Source: Sphaerisporangium sp.
GTDB lineage: Bacteria; Actinomycetota; Actinomycetes; Streptosporangiales; Streptosporangiaceae
Reading direction: 5' to 3'
Length of the DNA stretch: 35,567 nt
Assembly: GCA_025964675.1 (NCBI GenBank)
Contig: JAOPYI010000066.1
Coordinates: 1-35,567 of the forward strand
Numbering within the stretch: the first letter of the stretch is position 1; the number at the start of each line of letters is the position of its first letter. Positions 7,840 through 16,803 of the stretch are shown here, in pieces. Under the pieces are notes generated by a model that was given only the letters and a program-made list of their open reading frames with translations, had not been told where the DNA came from and searched no databases. Made by a program: the position numbers and the translations under genes.

Positions 7840-8517
7840 ATGCGCTATGCCCGCTCCGCGTTGAGCAGGTCGGCGATCGGCGTCTACTTGGCGCTCGCCG
7901 CCCAGATCGCCACCTTGACCTGCCTGGTCGTCTTCGAGGAAGCCCGAGGCAAGCTGCTCGCCAAGCAGGTGGCGCTGCTGAACAGTGATCCTCACGCGCC
8001 GGGCGCCGAGGCCGTCGTCGGCGCGGTGACGTGGTTCGCCGTGCTGATACTCCTGGTCGTCGCGGCGACGGTGGCCGCCGGCTGCTCGTACTTCGCATGG
8101 CTCCGCCAGGCCGGTGCGACCCCGCGCATGATCGCCATCGCTTGGTTCGTGCCCGTGCTGAACCTCGCCGCTCCCGCGCTGCTCGTCCACGCCCTGCGGG
8201 AGGACGCGGGCCTGCGGGAAGGCCGCCGCCGTTCCTGGCTCGCGCTGATCGCCGCCTGGTGGGCGTGCTGGCTCGCCATGGTGTTCCTGATCCTGATACG
8301 GCTGCCGGTAACGCACTCCCCCCAGGGCAAGGACCTGACCGGGCTCGGCCCGTCCGAGCTGGCGGTCGCGGTGCTGGCCGCCCTGCTGTGCGCGGCCACC
8401 GTCAGGGAGGTCACCGGCGCCAGGATGAGCGCCCGGCCCTCGGGGATCGCGCCCCGCCTCAAGCTGCTGCCCGCGCTGCGGTCGCTTCCCCGGCACACCT
8501 ATCCCGCCGGGGAGTGA
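7840..8517 (+). CDS. DUF4328-like multi-span membrane protein
   Basis: 225 residues from an ATG with GGGGGGAGA upstream. About five hydrophobic helices (roughly 12-32, 60-85, 98-118, 129-150, 166-186). The core 'YFAWLRQAGATPRMIAIAWFVPVLNLAAP' matches the DUF4328 signature, in which a tryptophan-rich FVPxxNLxxP stretch follows the second helix. The family has no established function. The gene ends five bases from the convergent dnaE2 stop, so transcripts may interfere or share a termination zone. Confidence 0.75.
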   Translation: MRYARSALSRSAIGVYLALAAQIATLTCLVVFEEARGKLLAKQVALLNSDPHAPGAEAVVGAVTWFAVLILLVVAATVAAGCSYFAWLRQAGATPRMIAIAWFVPVLNLAAPALLVHALREDAGLREGRRRSWLALIAAWWACWLAMVFLILIRLPVTHSPQGKDLTGLGPSELAVAVLAALLCAATVREVTGARMSARPSGIAPRLKLLPALRSLPRHTYPAGE

Positions 8518-8522
8518 CGCCT

Positions 8523-11500
8523 TCAGAGGCCGCCTGAGCTGCCAGGGCTCGCGTGCCAGAGCTTGCGGGGCGGGGTACGCGAGCCGGGCGGGGCACCGTT
8601 GTCGGCGTACGGGGAGAGCCGGTAGCCGTTGCCGTACTCTATGCGGCGCCCGCCGACGCCCCCCGTCTCCCGGCGGACGGCGCCCAGCATGGCCCACACC
8701 TTGTCCATGCCGCCGGTACGCCAGGCCTCGTCCAGCTCGACGAGGTTCCAGCAGTCCAGGGCGCGCAGCGACACCGCACGCGCGCCGACCCGCCGCACGA
8801 CCCCCTTGGCGACCATCAGCCACGATCCGAAGACCGTGGCGGCACAGTGCCCCTGCACCGACTCGAAGAAGGTCAGGTCGATCGGGCCGGTCGAGTCGTC
8901 AAGCGTCGTGAACACGACCCGCTGCCCCGAGCGCACCGCCGGGGTCTGCGTGGCGACCTTCACCCCCGCGACCAGGATCTCCGCGCCGTTCCGCATGGTG
9001 AGCAGCTCGTTGGACCTGACGACGCCGATCGCGTCGAGCAGCTCGTCGTGGAAGCGGATCACGTGGCGGCTGACGTCCATGCCGAGGATCTCCAGCTCGG
9101 CCTCCACAGCCTCCGCCTCGGTCATCTCCGGCAGCTCGCCGGGCTCGATGCGCTCGGCGAACCCCATCGGGATCTGTACGGCCGGAGCCGTCTCCACCGG
9201 CGTCGTCCCGCCGGACCCGGAACCGGGCTCGCCGTACCGGGAAGGGGACTGGCCCGGCCGGGAACGGTAACCGGCGCGGGTCCTCCTCCCGGGTGTCACG
9301 CCGCTGGAGGAGGCCCGGTGCAACGCGCCGACCTGGGCGAGCAGGTCACGCCTGGTCAGCTCGCCCGGACGCCACCGGGGGCCGCCGGGATGCAGCCCGT
9401 ACAGCGCGTCGACGCCGCCGACCTGCACGATCCGCTCGGCGACCGGCCGGGAGGGCCGCGCGCGCTCCCAGAAGTCGGCCAGCGAGGTGTACGGCCGGCC
9501 CGCGACCATGCGTTCCACCTCGGCCTCGCTGATCCCCTTGACCGACGAGAACGGCACCCGCAGGCCGTACCCCTCCCCGATCCGCCGGGGCGAGAGCTCG
9601 TCCGAGACGGGGCTCCCAGGGACCAGGAGGCCCAGGGGCCCGACCGGCTCCTCCTCCGACGGTTCGCGCGGCTCCGGGTGGCCGCGTTCGACGAGCCAGG
9701 TCCTGCCGGAGTGGTTGACGTCCAGCGGCAGGACGGCCACCCCGCACTGGCGGGCCTCGTCGAGGATCACCCGGTTGGGGTACATGCCGGGCTCGTGGGT
9801 CAGGACGCCGGCGAAGAACGCGGCGGCGTGGTGGCGTTTCAGCCAGGCCGACTGGTAGGTGGGCAGCGCGAACGCCGCCGCGTGGGCCTTGCAGAACCCG
9901 AACGCGCCGAACGCGTCGAGCACCTTCCACGCCCGGTCGGTGGTCTCGCGGTCGAACTCGGGGAGCACCTTGTCCTCCCACCACGCAAGGACCCGCTCCC
10001 GGCCTTCGGGGGTGCCGAGGTCGCGGCGGATCCTCTCGGCCTCCGACAGGCCGCAGCCGGTCATGGCGTCGACGACCTTCAGTACCTGCTCGTGGAAGAC
10101 GACGACGCCGTGGGTCTCCAGCAGCGACGCCCTGAGCTTGGGGTGCGGGTAGTAGGGCTCGCGCCAGCCGTGCCTGGCCTCGAGGTACGGGGTGACCATG
10201 TCGGAGTTGACCGGCCCCGGCCGGAACAGCGAGATGTCCACGATCAGGTCGTGCATCGTGCGGGGCTCGAGCTTCGCCACCAGCTCACGCTGGCCGGGTG
10301 ACTCGATCTGGAAGCAGCCGAGCGTGCGGCCGGTGCAGATCATGTCGTACGTCGCCTGGTCGTCGTGGGGAACGCCCCGGTCGAGGTCGATGTCCTGATC
10401 GTCCACCCGCTTGATCTCGCTGAGCGCGTACGCCATCGCCGACTGCATCCGCACGCCGAGCACGTCGAGCTTGAGCAACCCCACCTCCTCGACGTCCTCC
10501 TTGTCGAACTGGCTCATCGGGAACTCCAGCAGGCTGCGCTCGACGGGGGTGCGGTCGCGTAGCCCGGAGTTGCCGACGAGCACGCCGCAGGGGTGCAGGG
10601 CGATGTGCCGGGGCAGCCCGTCGAGCTTCTCGGCGATACGGAACATCGTCTCCAGCGCTCGGTCACCCAGGCCGCTGCCGCGCAGCTCGGGCAGGTCGGT
10701 CAGGGCGGAGCGGATCTGCCTGGCCCTGATGTGCGGGAACGCCTTGGCGATGACGTCGATCTCGTGGGGGGGCAGCCCCATGGCCGCCCCGACGTCACGG
10801 ATGGCGCTGCGCGCACGGTAGGTCTCCATCATGGACACGCAGGCCACGCGGCTCTCGCCGTACCGCTCGAGGATCGCGCGGTAGCAGTCGAGCCGACGCG
10901 CCGACTCGACGTCCACGTCGATGTCGGGCAGCCCCTTGCGGCCCTCTGACAGGAAGCGTTCCATGAGCAGGCCGTGGTGGAGGGGGTTCACCTCGCCGAT
11001 GCGGATGAGGTAGTTGACCAGGCTGCCCGCTCCCGACCCTCTGATCGCGCAGCGCACGCCCATGTCGCGAATCATGTCCGTTATGCCAGACACGGCTATG
11101 AAATATCCGGATAGCTGTTTCTTCTCGATGATGTGCAGCTCGGCCTCCAGGCGGTCCCGGGCATCCCTGGACCGTTCCAGCCCACGATCGAGCAACCCGT
11201 CCTCGCACCGGTGACGCAGCCGGGAGACCGGATCCCCGCCGACCTCGGGCAGGTGGACCCGTTCCGGGTCGTTGCGCAGCGCGAGGATCTCCAGGGGGTC
11301 GAGCACGCACCGCTCCGCGACCTGCCTGGTGCGGGCGAGCAGCCCGCGCGCGCGGTCGCGGTCACCCCCGCAGATCCGCGAGGCCACCTGCCACATCTCC
11401 TTGCCGCTCTTGAGGTAGGCGTGCGAGGCGGAGTGCTCCAGGTGCCGGGGGTGGAGGGGCACGAGCTTGCGCGCGGCGTCGAGAACGTTCCCGACCCGGT

Positions 11501-12146
11501 AGTCCCCCGGGTCGAGATGGCGCACGGCGTTGGTCAGCACGGCCGGCACGCCCGCCGACTCGGCCAGCACCAGCATGCGCAGGGCGGTGTTCGACTCCCG
11601 GTAGCCGTACTGGTCGACGACCTCGACCACCACGTCGGGGACCGCGGCCCGCCACGCGGCGAGCAGCGCGCGGGCATGCTCGTCCCGGCGCGCGGCCACC
11701 GCCCGGCCCACGTCGGACCTGGGGCCCAGCATGACCAGGAGCCCGTCCGCGTGCTGGGCGACCAGGTCACGGGTCACCCGGGGCTCGCCCCGGTCGCCGG
11801 CGTGGTGGGCGGCGGTGGTGAGCCGGCACAGGTGCGCCCATCCACCGGCCCGTGCCAGCACGGTGACGCGGTCCTCGCCGTCACCTCGGGCCGACCGGCC
11901 CGCGCCGGCACCGCGGATCGCGGGATCGTCACCGGGGCTGCGAAGTGCCATGTCGACGCCGACGACGGGCCTGACGCCGGTGTCGGAACACGCCTGGACA
12001 TGCTTCACCGCGCCGTACATCCCGTCGCGGTCGGTCAGCGCGAGGATGTCCATCTCGTGCTCGGCCGCGCGCAGGACCAGCTCCCGCGGGAACGACGAGC
12101 CGTACCGCAGGGAGTAGGCGGAGGCGACGTGGAGATGGGGGAACAT
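8523..12146 (-). CDS. dnaE2: Error-prone DNA polymerase III alpha subunit DnaE2
   Basis: 1207 residues from the ATG at 12146, which overlaps the DUF6504 stop by one base. The N-terminal PHP domain begins with HLHVASAYSLRYG and has ALTDRDG where many PHP domains have TDH, so its metal site may be altered. The palm contains the catalytic aspartates in LPDIDVD. The C-terminal part has the helix-hairpin-helix region and an OB fold (from LLTMRNGAEILVAGVKV). Length and sequence fit DnaE2 rather than the replicative DnaE1. DnaE2 carries out SOS-induced translesion and mutagenic synthesis, usually with ImuA' and ImuB. Those genes are absent here. The upstream SOS box shows DNA-damage control. Confidence 0.9.
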   Translation of the reverse strand: MFPHLHVASAYSLRYGSSFPRELVLRAAEHEMDILALTDRDGMYGAVKHVQACSDTGVRPVVGVDMALRSPGDDPAIRGAGAGRSARGDGEDRVTVLARAGGWAHLCRLTTAAHHAGDRGEPRVTRDLVAQHADGLLVMLGPRSDVGRAVAARRDEHARALLAAWRAAVPDVVVEVVDQYGYRESNTALRMLVLAESAGVPAVLTNAVRHLDPGDYRVGNVLDAARKLVPLHPRHLEHSASHAYLKSGKEMWQVASRICGGDRDRARGLLARTRQVAERCVLDPLEILALRNDPERVHLPEVGGDPVSRLRHRCEDGLLDRGLERSRDARDRLEAELHIIEKKQLSGYFIAVSGITDMIRDMGVRCAIRGSGAGSLVNYLIRIGEVNPLHHGLLMERFLSEGRKGLPDIDVDVESARRLDCYRAILERYGESRVACVSMMETYRARSAIRDVGAAMGLPPHEIDVIAKAFPHIRARQIRSALTDLPELRGSGLGDRALETMFRIAEKLDGLPRHIALHPCGVLVGNSGLRDRTPVERSLLEFPMSQFDKEDVEEVGLLKLDVLGVRMQSAMAYALSEIKRVDDQDIDLDRGVPHDDQATYDMICTGRTLGCFQIESPGQRELVAKLEPRTMHDLIVDISLFRPGPVNSDMVTPYLEARHGWREPYYPHPKLRASLLETHGVVVFHEQVLKVVDAMTGCGLSEAERIRRDLGTPEGRERVLAWWEDKVLPEFDRETTDRAWKVLDAFGAFGFCKAHAAAFALPTYQSAWLKRHHAAAFFAGVLTHEPGMYPNRVILDEARQCGVAVLPLDVNHSGRTWLVERGHPEPREPSEEEPVGPLGLLVPGSPVSDELSPRRIGEGYGLRVPFSSVKGISEAEVERMVAGRPYTSLADFWERARPSRPVAERIVQVGGVDALYGLHPGGPRWRPGELTRRDLLAQVGALHRASSSGVTPGRRTRAGYRSRPGQSPSRYGEPGSGSGGTTPVETAPAVQIPMGFAERIEPGELPEMTEAEAVEAELEILGMDVSRHVIRFHDELLDAIGVVRSNELLTMRNGAEILVAGVKVATQTPAVRSGQRVVFTTLDDSTGPIDLTFFESVQGHCAATVFGSWLMVAKGVVRRVGARAVSLRALDCWNLVELDEAWRTGGMDKVWAMLGAVRRETGGVGGRRIEYGNGYRLSPYADNGAPPGSRTPPRKLWHASPGSSGGL

Positions 12147-12412
12147 CAGTCCCACGCCCTGAGCAACAGCCAGCCGCCACTCGCGGTGTCGAACCGCAGC
12201 TCGTAGGAGCCGGTCTGGCCGCCGGGACTCGCCTCGACCCGCCAGAACCGGCGCTCGCCCGGGTCGTTCTCCGAGACCCTCCACCACTCGCGGGAGGTCA
12301 CCCAGTGGTCGAGGACGCGGCGGACGACGTAGAGCCGGTCGCGCCAGACGAAGCGGGCGGGCTCGGCGTCCCGCGTCCACACCTCGATGGGATCCCCGTA
12401 GATTCTGCTCAA
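12146..12412 (-). CDS. DUF6504 family protein preceding dnaE2
   Basis: 88 residues from a TTG at 12412 with GGGAGAAG about eight bases upstream. The pattern (YGDPIEVWTRD, FVWRDRLYVVRRVLDHW, WRVEA, YELRFD, WLLLRAWD) is that of DUF6504, a small beta-rich protein often found with actinobacterial SOS mutagenesis genes, frequently beside a Y-family polymerase and dnaE2. The stop overlaps the dnaE2 start (TGATG), so both come from one message. It is the first gene after the SOS box. Its function is not known; an accessory role in translesion synthesis is suggested only by position. Confidence 0.85.
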   Translation of the reverse strand: MSRIYGDPIEVWTRDAEPARFVWRDRLYVVRRVLDHWVTSREWWRVSENDPGERRFWRVEASPGGQTGSYELRFDTASGGWLLLRAWD

Positions 12413-12479
12413 GGCGGCTTCTTCTCCCTGGGCCTTTTAGGAACTTGTGGGCACCCGGGGGAAGACGGGCGGTGCTACA

Positions 12480-12495
12480 TCGAACATATGTTCTC
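12480..12495 (-). promoter_or_regulatory. LexA/SOS box upstream of DUF6504-dnaE2
   Basis: TCGAACATATGTTCTC matches the actinobacterial SOS consensus TCGAAC-N4-GTTCGA at 14 of the 16 positions (the last two bases of the right arm differ). Its core GAACATATGTTC is a perfect 12-base palindrome. It lies 68 bases before the TTG start of the DUF6504 gene. LexA repression released by DNA damage is the expected control. The importer gene at 12696 starts about 200 bases away on the other strand and could also be affected, but that is less likely. Confidence 0.8.
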
Positions 12496-12695
12496 AGGGC
12501 CCGGAGGGCAAATCACCTTCAGCCCGGCACGTGCCGCCGCCCCGAGGCCGTACGAGGAGCGGGTACCGTGCGGTTCCGGACGCCGTTCCATCACCGTTTG
12601 TTCACAGAACTACACCGGAACGCAGCAAAGTAGATACGAGTTGTTGTCCCAGCTCATCTAAGGTCTTTGCCGTACCTCTTAAAGTGGGAGCAAGC

Positions 12696-13859
12696 GTGCA
12701 TTCACCCCGAACGCGTATCGTCGGCCTGGCGGCCGTCCTTACCGTTGCTACTTCCTTGGGCGCGGCGTGTGGTGCCGCGCCGACGACCGCGACCCAGACC
12801 GGCGCCGCCGGCGGAGGTGCCGCCGCCAAGACGGCGACCTCGGCCGCGGACCTCGGCGGCCTCGACAAGCTGGTCGCAGCGGCCAAGAAGGAAGCCCAGC
12901 TCAACGTCATCGCCCTGCCCCCGGACTGGGCGAACTACGGTGAGATCATCCAGGCGTTCACCACCAAGTACGGCATCAAGGTGAACAGCGAGAACCCCGA
13001 CGGCTCCAGCTCCGACGAGGTCAACGCGGTCAAGACCCGCAAGGGCCAGGACCGCGCTCCCGACGTGCTGGACCTCGGCACCGCCTTCGCGCTCAGCGGC
13101 GCGCAGGAGGGCCTGTTCGCCCCGTACAAGGTGCAGACCTGGGACAAGATCCCCGACGGGCAGAAGGACGCGAGCGGCACCTGGTTCAACGACTACGGCG
13201 GCTACGTCTCCATCGGCTGCGACGCCAAGCGCATCAAGCAGTGCCCGCAGACCTTCGCCGACCTGATGAAGCCCGAGTACAAGGGGAAGGTCGCGTTGAA
13301 CGGCAACCCGACCAAGTCGGGCTCCGCCTTCGCCGGCGTGTTCGCCGCGTCGCTCGCCAACGGCGGCTCCTTCGACGACATCCAGCCCGGCCTGGAGTTC
13401 TTCAAGAAGCTCAAGGCGTCCGGCAACTTCAACCCGGTCGAGTCGACCCCCGCGACCGTGCAGAACGGCGAGACGCCGATCAGCATCGACTGGGACTACC
13501 TCAACGCCTCGTACACCGACCAGTTCGCCGCCAAGGGCGTCGACTGGAAGGTCACCGTGCCGTCGGACGCCAAGTACGCGCAGTACTACGCCCAGGCGAT
13601 CAACAAGGACGCCCCGCACCCGGCCGCCGCGCGGCTGTGGCAGGAGTTCATCTACAGCCCCGAGGGCCAGAACCTCTACCTGAAGGGGTACGCCCGCGCG
13701 GTGCTGCTGCCGGCCATGCAGACCGACGGCACGGCCGACGCGGCCCTGGTCGCGAAGCTGCCCAAGGTCGACGGCACGCCGCAGTTCGCCAGCGACGCCC
13801 AGATCACCAAGGCCAAGGAAGCTCTGGCCACCGGCTGGGGCGCCGCGGTCTCCGGCTGA
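12696..13859 (+). CDS. Substrate-binding lipoprotein of a POPT-type ABC importer
   Basis: 387 residues from a GTG with GGGAG five bases upstream; reading further upstream adds only unrelated sequence. The first 25 residues are a lipoprotein signal peptide ending LGAAC, so Cys25 is the likely lipidated residue. The mature protein is a type 2 periplasmic-binding fold (LVAAAKKEAQLNVIAL, FTTKYGIKVN, APDVLDLGTAFA, DWDYLN). The family covers polyamine, ferric-iron and 2-aminoethylphosphonate binding proteins, and I cannot choose a ligand. The linker after the cysteine is rich in Ala, Gly and Thr. It is the first gene of a four-gene importer operon. No clear operator or Fur-type box is visible upstream. 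Confidence 0.85.
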   Translation: MHSPRTRIVGLAAVLTVATSLGAACGAAPTTATQTGAAGGGAAAKTATSAADLGGLDKLVAAAKKEAQLNVIALPPDWANYGEIIQAFTTKYGIKVNSENPDGSSSDEVNAVKTRKGQDRAPDVLDLGTAFALSGAQEGLFAPYKVQTWDKIPDGQKDASGTWFNDYGGYVSIGCDAKRIKQCPQTFADLMKPEYKGKVALNGNPTKSGSAFAGVFAASLANGGSFDDIQPGLEFFKKLKASGNFNPVESTPATVQNGETPISIDWDYLNASYTDQFAAKGVDWKVTVPSDAKYAQYYAQAINKDAPHPAAARLWQEFIYSPEGQNLYLKGYARAVLLPAMQTDGTADAALVAKLPKVDGTPQFASDAQITKAKEALATGWGAAVSG

Positions 13860-13868
13860 CCGGCTCTC

Positions 13869-14762
13869 ATGGCTGAAACACTCGCGACGGCTCCCGTCGA
13901 CCTCCCCCCGGGCAACCCGGTTCGGGGGGGCGGGAGCCGTACCCGCTCGAAGGGCTGGACCGCGGCGCTTCCCCTGCTGGTGTTCGTGGGCCTCGCCTTC
14001 GGAATCCCGGCGCTCGCGCTGCTCGGCGGGGCGTTCACCTCGAACGGCTCGCTCAGCTCCGCGAACCTCACCGCGTCCCTCCAGGGCGCCTACCTCACGG
14101 CATTGCTCGGCAGCGTGAAGCTGTCCGCGCTCGTCGCGGTGGTCGGAGCCGTGCTGGGCACGTTCCTAGCCCAGGCCGTCGTCACGTCAAGGTTCCGCGC
14201 GCTGCGCGAGGCCGTGCTGACCGCCTCAGGTGTCCTCGCCAACTTCGGTGGCGTCCCGCTGGCCTTCGCCTGGATCGCCACGCTCGGCAACTCCGGCGTG
14301 CTGACCACCAGGCTCAACCTCGGCGACCACGGCTGGAGCCTCTACAGCTTCTGGGGTCTGGCCCTGGTCTACCTCTACTTCTCGATCCCGCTGATGGTCC
14401 TCGTGGTCGTACCCGCCCTCGACGGCCTGCGGCCGCAGTGGCGCGAGGCGGCCCAGAACAACGGCGCGAGCGCCTGGCAGTTCTGGCGGTACGTCGGGAT
14501 CCCCGTGCTCACCCCCACGCTGCTCGGCGGGGTGGTGCTGCTGTTCGGCGGGGCCTTCGCGGCCTACGCCACCGCCGCGGCCATGGTCGGCACGGTCGTC
14601 CCGCTGGTCACCCTCCAGATCGCCGACGCGCTGACCGGCAACGTGCTGATCGGTCACGAGAACGTGGCGCTGGCGCTCAGCTTCGACATGATCGTGGTGG
14701 CCGGCCTGGTCATGGCGGTCTACCTTCCCCTCCAGCGCAGGAGTGCGCGATGGCTGCGCTGA
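13869..14762 (+). CDS. ABC importer permease 1 (PotB-like)
   Basis: 297 residues from an ATG nine bases after the lipoprotein stop. Six membrane helices are predicted by eye after a 30-residue cytoplasmic leader. The EAA loop that contacts the ATPase reads EAAQNNGASAWQFWRYVGIPVL. The protein is the first of two permeases in the importer. There is no strong Shine-Dalgarno, so translation is probably coupled to the gene before it. Its last codons overlap a short decoy reading frame that precedes the second permease. Confidence 0.88.
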   Translation: MAETLATAPVDLPPGNPVRGGGSRTRSKGWTAALPLLVFVGLAFGIPALALLGGAFTSNGSLSSANLTASLQGAYLTALLGSVKLSALVAVVGAVLGTFLAQAVVTSRFRALREAVLTASGVLANFGGVPLAFAWIATLGNSGVLTTRLNLGDHGWSLYSFWGLALVYLYFSIPLMVLVVVPALDGLRPQWREAAQNNGASAWQFWRYVGIPVLTPTLLGGVVLLFGGAFAAYATAAAMVGTVVPLVTLQIADALTGNVLIGHENVALALSFDMIVVAGLVMAVYLPLQRRSARWLR

Positions 14763-14806
14763 CCCTCACGATGACCTCGCGCGGGAGCGTGTCATGGCCG
14801 CGCTGA
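14750..14806 (+). CDS. 18-codon mini-ORF with its own Shine-Dalgarno, resembling the next gene's start
   Basis: AGGAG (14739-14743) is followed after six bases by ATG at 14750. The frame reads MAALTLTM and stops at TGA 14804-14806, overlapping the real permease start at 14794, which reads MAALTPTV. The first 21 bases of the two starts are near-identical, so a 44-base tandem duplication is likely. It may be non-functional or may tune translation of permease 2 by termination-reinitiation. Confidence 0.35.
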   Translation: MAALTLTMTSRGSVSWPR

Positions 14807-15663
14807 CGCCCACGGTGCTCCCTGATGTCAGCGCGCCCGCCCACGTCCCCGGCCGTCCCCGCCGGGTACGCGTCTGGCGCGGCGTGGTGCTGGTCGTGGC
14901 CGCGCTGTACTTCCTGGCGCCGCTGCTGGCGTCGTTCATCTTCACCGTCAACGATCCGACCCAGGGCTTCACGCTCGACGCCTACGGGGAGATCTTCCCC
15001 GCCGACGGCTTCGCGCAGAGCCTGCTGCTCTCGCTGGGGCTGGCGGTCGCGACGATCGTCGTCGTGCTGGCCCTCACGCTCCCGGCGATGCTGGCCGTAC
15101 GGCTCAGCGCGCCCAGGCTGCGGCCGGTGATGGAAGTGGTGTGCACGCTGCCGCTGGTGGTGCCGCCCATCACGTTCGTGGCCGGGATCAGCACGGTGCT
15201 GCGCTGGGGTCCCGACTATCTCGCGACGACGCCGTTCTACCAGACGGTGATGGCCATCCAGAACCCGTCGTTCCCCGTGGTCCTGGTCATCGCCGACGTC
15301 GTGCTGGCGCTGCCGTTCGTCTACCGGGCGCTGGACTCCGGGCTCGGCGCGATGGACGTCCGCACGCTGGTGGAGGCCGCCAGGAACTGCGGGGCCTCGT
15401 GGCCGCACGTGGTGTTCCGGGTGATCATCCCCAACCTGAAGTCCGGTCTGGCCAGCGCGTCGTTCCTGACGCTCGCGCTGGTGCTCGGGGAGTACACGGT
15501 CGCGCGGCTGCTCGGCTTCCAGCCGTTCTCCGTGTGGATCGTCACGGTCTCCGGCGCGAACGCCGCCATGTCGGTCGCCGTGTCCATCTTCAGCCTGCTG
15601 CTCACGTGGCTGTTGCTGCTAATCCTTTCCACCGTCGGAACCAGGCAAAGGAGTGGTCCGTGA
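14794..15663 (+). CDS. ABC importer permease 2 (PotC-like)
   Basis: 289 residues from the ATG at 14794, preceded by GGGAG at a six-base spacing. A GTG at 14743 would add 17 residues inside the previous gene and is less likely. Six helices. The EAA loop reads EAARNCGASWPHVVFRVIIPNL. The N-terminus carries a basic stretch (RPRRVRVWRG) before the first helix. The stop TGA overlaps the ATPase start (GTGA). It pairs with permease 1 to form the membrane channel. Confidence 0.88.
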   Translation: MAALTPTVLPDVSAPAHVPGRPRRVRVWRGVVLVVAALYFLAPLLASFIFTVNDPTQGFTLDAYGEIFPADGFAQSLLLSLGLAVATIVVVLALTLPAMLAVRLSAPRLRPVMEVVCTLPLVVPPITFVAGISTVLRWGPDYLATTPFYQTVMAIQNPSFPVVLVIADVVLALPFVYRALDSGLGAMDVRTLVEAARNCGASWPHVVFRVIIPNLKSGLASASFLTLALVLGEYTVARLLGFQPFSVWIVTVSGANAAMSVAVSIFSLLLTWLLLLILSTVGTRQRSGP

Positions 15664-16733
15664 ACGGGGCTCGGGTGGAGTTCCGAGGGCTTCGCCGTAC
15701 CTTCGGCACCGCCGTCGCCCTCGACGGCCTGGACCTGACCGTCGAGCCGGGCGAGCTGATCGCCCTGCTCGGCCCGTCGGGCTGCGGCAAGACGACGGCG
15801 CTGCGCTGCGTCGCGGGCTTCGAGCGCCCCGACGCGGGAGCCGTGCTGGTCGACGGCGACGACATCACGCGCGTCCCGGCCAACCGCCGCGACGCCGGGA
15901 TGGTCTTCCAGTCCTACAGCCTGTTCCCCAACCTGAACGCCCGCGACAACGTGGCGTTCGGAATGCGGGTGCGCAAGGCCCCCGCGGCCAAGCGGCACGC
16001 CCGTGCCGCCGAGCTGCTCGAACTGGTCGGCCTCCCGACCCATGGCGACCGCTACCCGCACCAGCTCTCCGGCGGGCAGCAGCAGCGGGTGGCTCTGGCG
16101 CGCGCCCTGGCGCTCGAACCTCGGGTGCTGCTGCTCGACGAGCCGCTGTCCGCGCTGGACGCCAAGGTCCGGGTCACGCTGCGTGAGGAGATCCGGCGGC
16201 TCCAGTTGTCGCTGGGCATCACCACGATCTTCGTGACGCACGACCAGGAGGAGGCGCTCTCTATCGCCGACCACGTCGCGGTGCTCAAGGAAGGCCGGTT
16301 GGAGCAGTCGGGGCCCCCGGCGGAGATCTACGACCGGCCGGCGACGCCCTTCGTGGCCGAGTTCGTGGGCACCATGAACCACCTCCCCGGACGGCTCAGC
16401 GGAGACGAGGTCGAGGTCATCGGTCAGCGCCTGCCCGTGCAAGGCCACACCCCCGGCGCGACCGACGTCGACGTGCTCGTCCGCCCCGAGACCGTGCTGG
16501 TCACCCCGGCTGAGGACGGGGAGGCGCTCGTCGTCACCTCGTCGTTCCGCGGATCGTCCGTACGGCTGCTCCTGCGCCTCGACGACGGCACGGAGATCCT
16601 CGCGGACCTGCCGGGACACGACGCCACGCGGCTCGCGCCCGGCGGCCGGGCCGGAATCAGGCTCGTGGAACGGCCCGTCCTCGTCGCCCCGCGTACGGCG
16701 GCACCCGTGGAGGTCCTGACGGCAGCCGAGTGA
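15660..16733 (+). CDS. ABC importer ATPase (PotA/FbpC-like)
   Basis: 357 residues from a GTG at 15660, with AAAGGAG upstream and a four-base overlap with the permease stop. A much longer in-frame opening upstream is antisense-free but lies inside the permease gene, so it is not the start. Walker A is GPSGCGKTT, the signature is LSGGQQQRVALARAL, Walker B is VLLLDEPLSALD and the switch is FVTHDQEEALSIAD. After residue 240 a TOBE-type domain follows (VDVLVRPETVLV, VVTSSFRGSSVRLLLRL), as in ATPases of polyamine and iron importers. It completes the operon. Confidence 0.92.
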   Translation: MNGARVEFRGLRRTFGTAVALDGLDLTVEPGELIALLGPSGCGKTTALRCVAGFERPDAGAVLVDGDDITRVPANRRDAGMVFQSYSLFPNLNARDNVAFGMRVRKAPAAKRHARAAELLELVGLPTHGDRYPHQLSGGQQQRVALARALALEPRVLLLDEPLSALDAKVRVTLREEIRRLQLSLGITTIFVTHDQEEALSIADHVAVLKEGRLEQSGPPAEIYDRPATPFVAEFVGTMNHLPGRLSGDEVEVIGQRLPVQGHTPGATDVDVLVRPETVLVTPAEDGEALVVTSSFRGSSVRLLLRLDDGTEILADLPGHDATRLAPGGRAGIRLVERPVLVAPRTAAPVEVLTAAE

Positions 16734-16739
16734 CACACC

Positions 16740-16753
16740 CCGCCGACCGGCGG
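16740..16753. terminator. Small GC hairpin after the importer operon
   Basis: CCGCC (16740-16744) pairs with GGCGG (16749-16753) around GACC, six bases after the ATPase stop. It is short and has no T-run. It lies in the 70-base gap before the kinase gene. Confidence 0.3.
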
Positions 16754-16803
16754 CGATCTCGATAGGCTGGCGGTCGCGAACAGGTGCATAGCGGTAAGGC
16801 GAC

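Noticed and set aside
8553-10301. 582-codon plus-strand frame
   Set aside because: It is wholly antisense to the dnaE2 coding region and has no motifs or ribosome site.
12585-12620. GTTCACAGAAC inverted repeat as a second SOS box or hormone-type operator
   Set aside because: The spacing and flanks do not fit the TCGAAC-N4-GTTCGA pattern, and the match is short enough to be chance.
15141-15659. Upstream extension of the importer ATPase
   Set aside because: It lies inside the permease 2 gene in another frame; the GTG at 15660 with AAAGGAG is the proper start.
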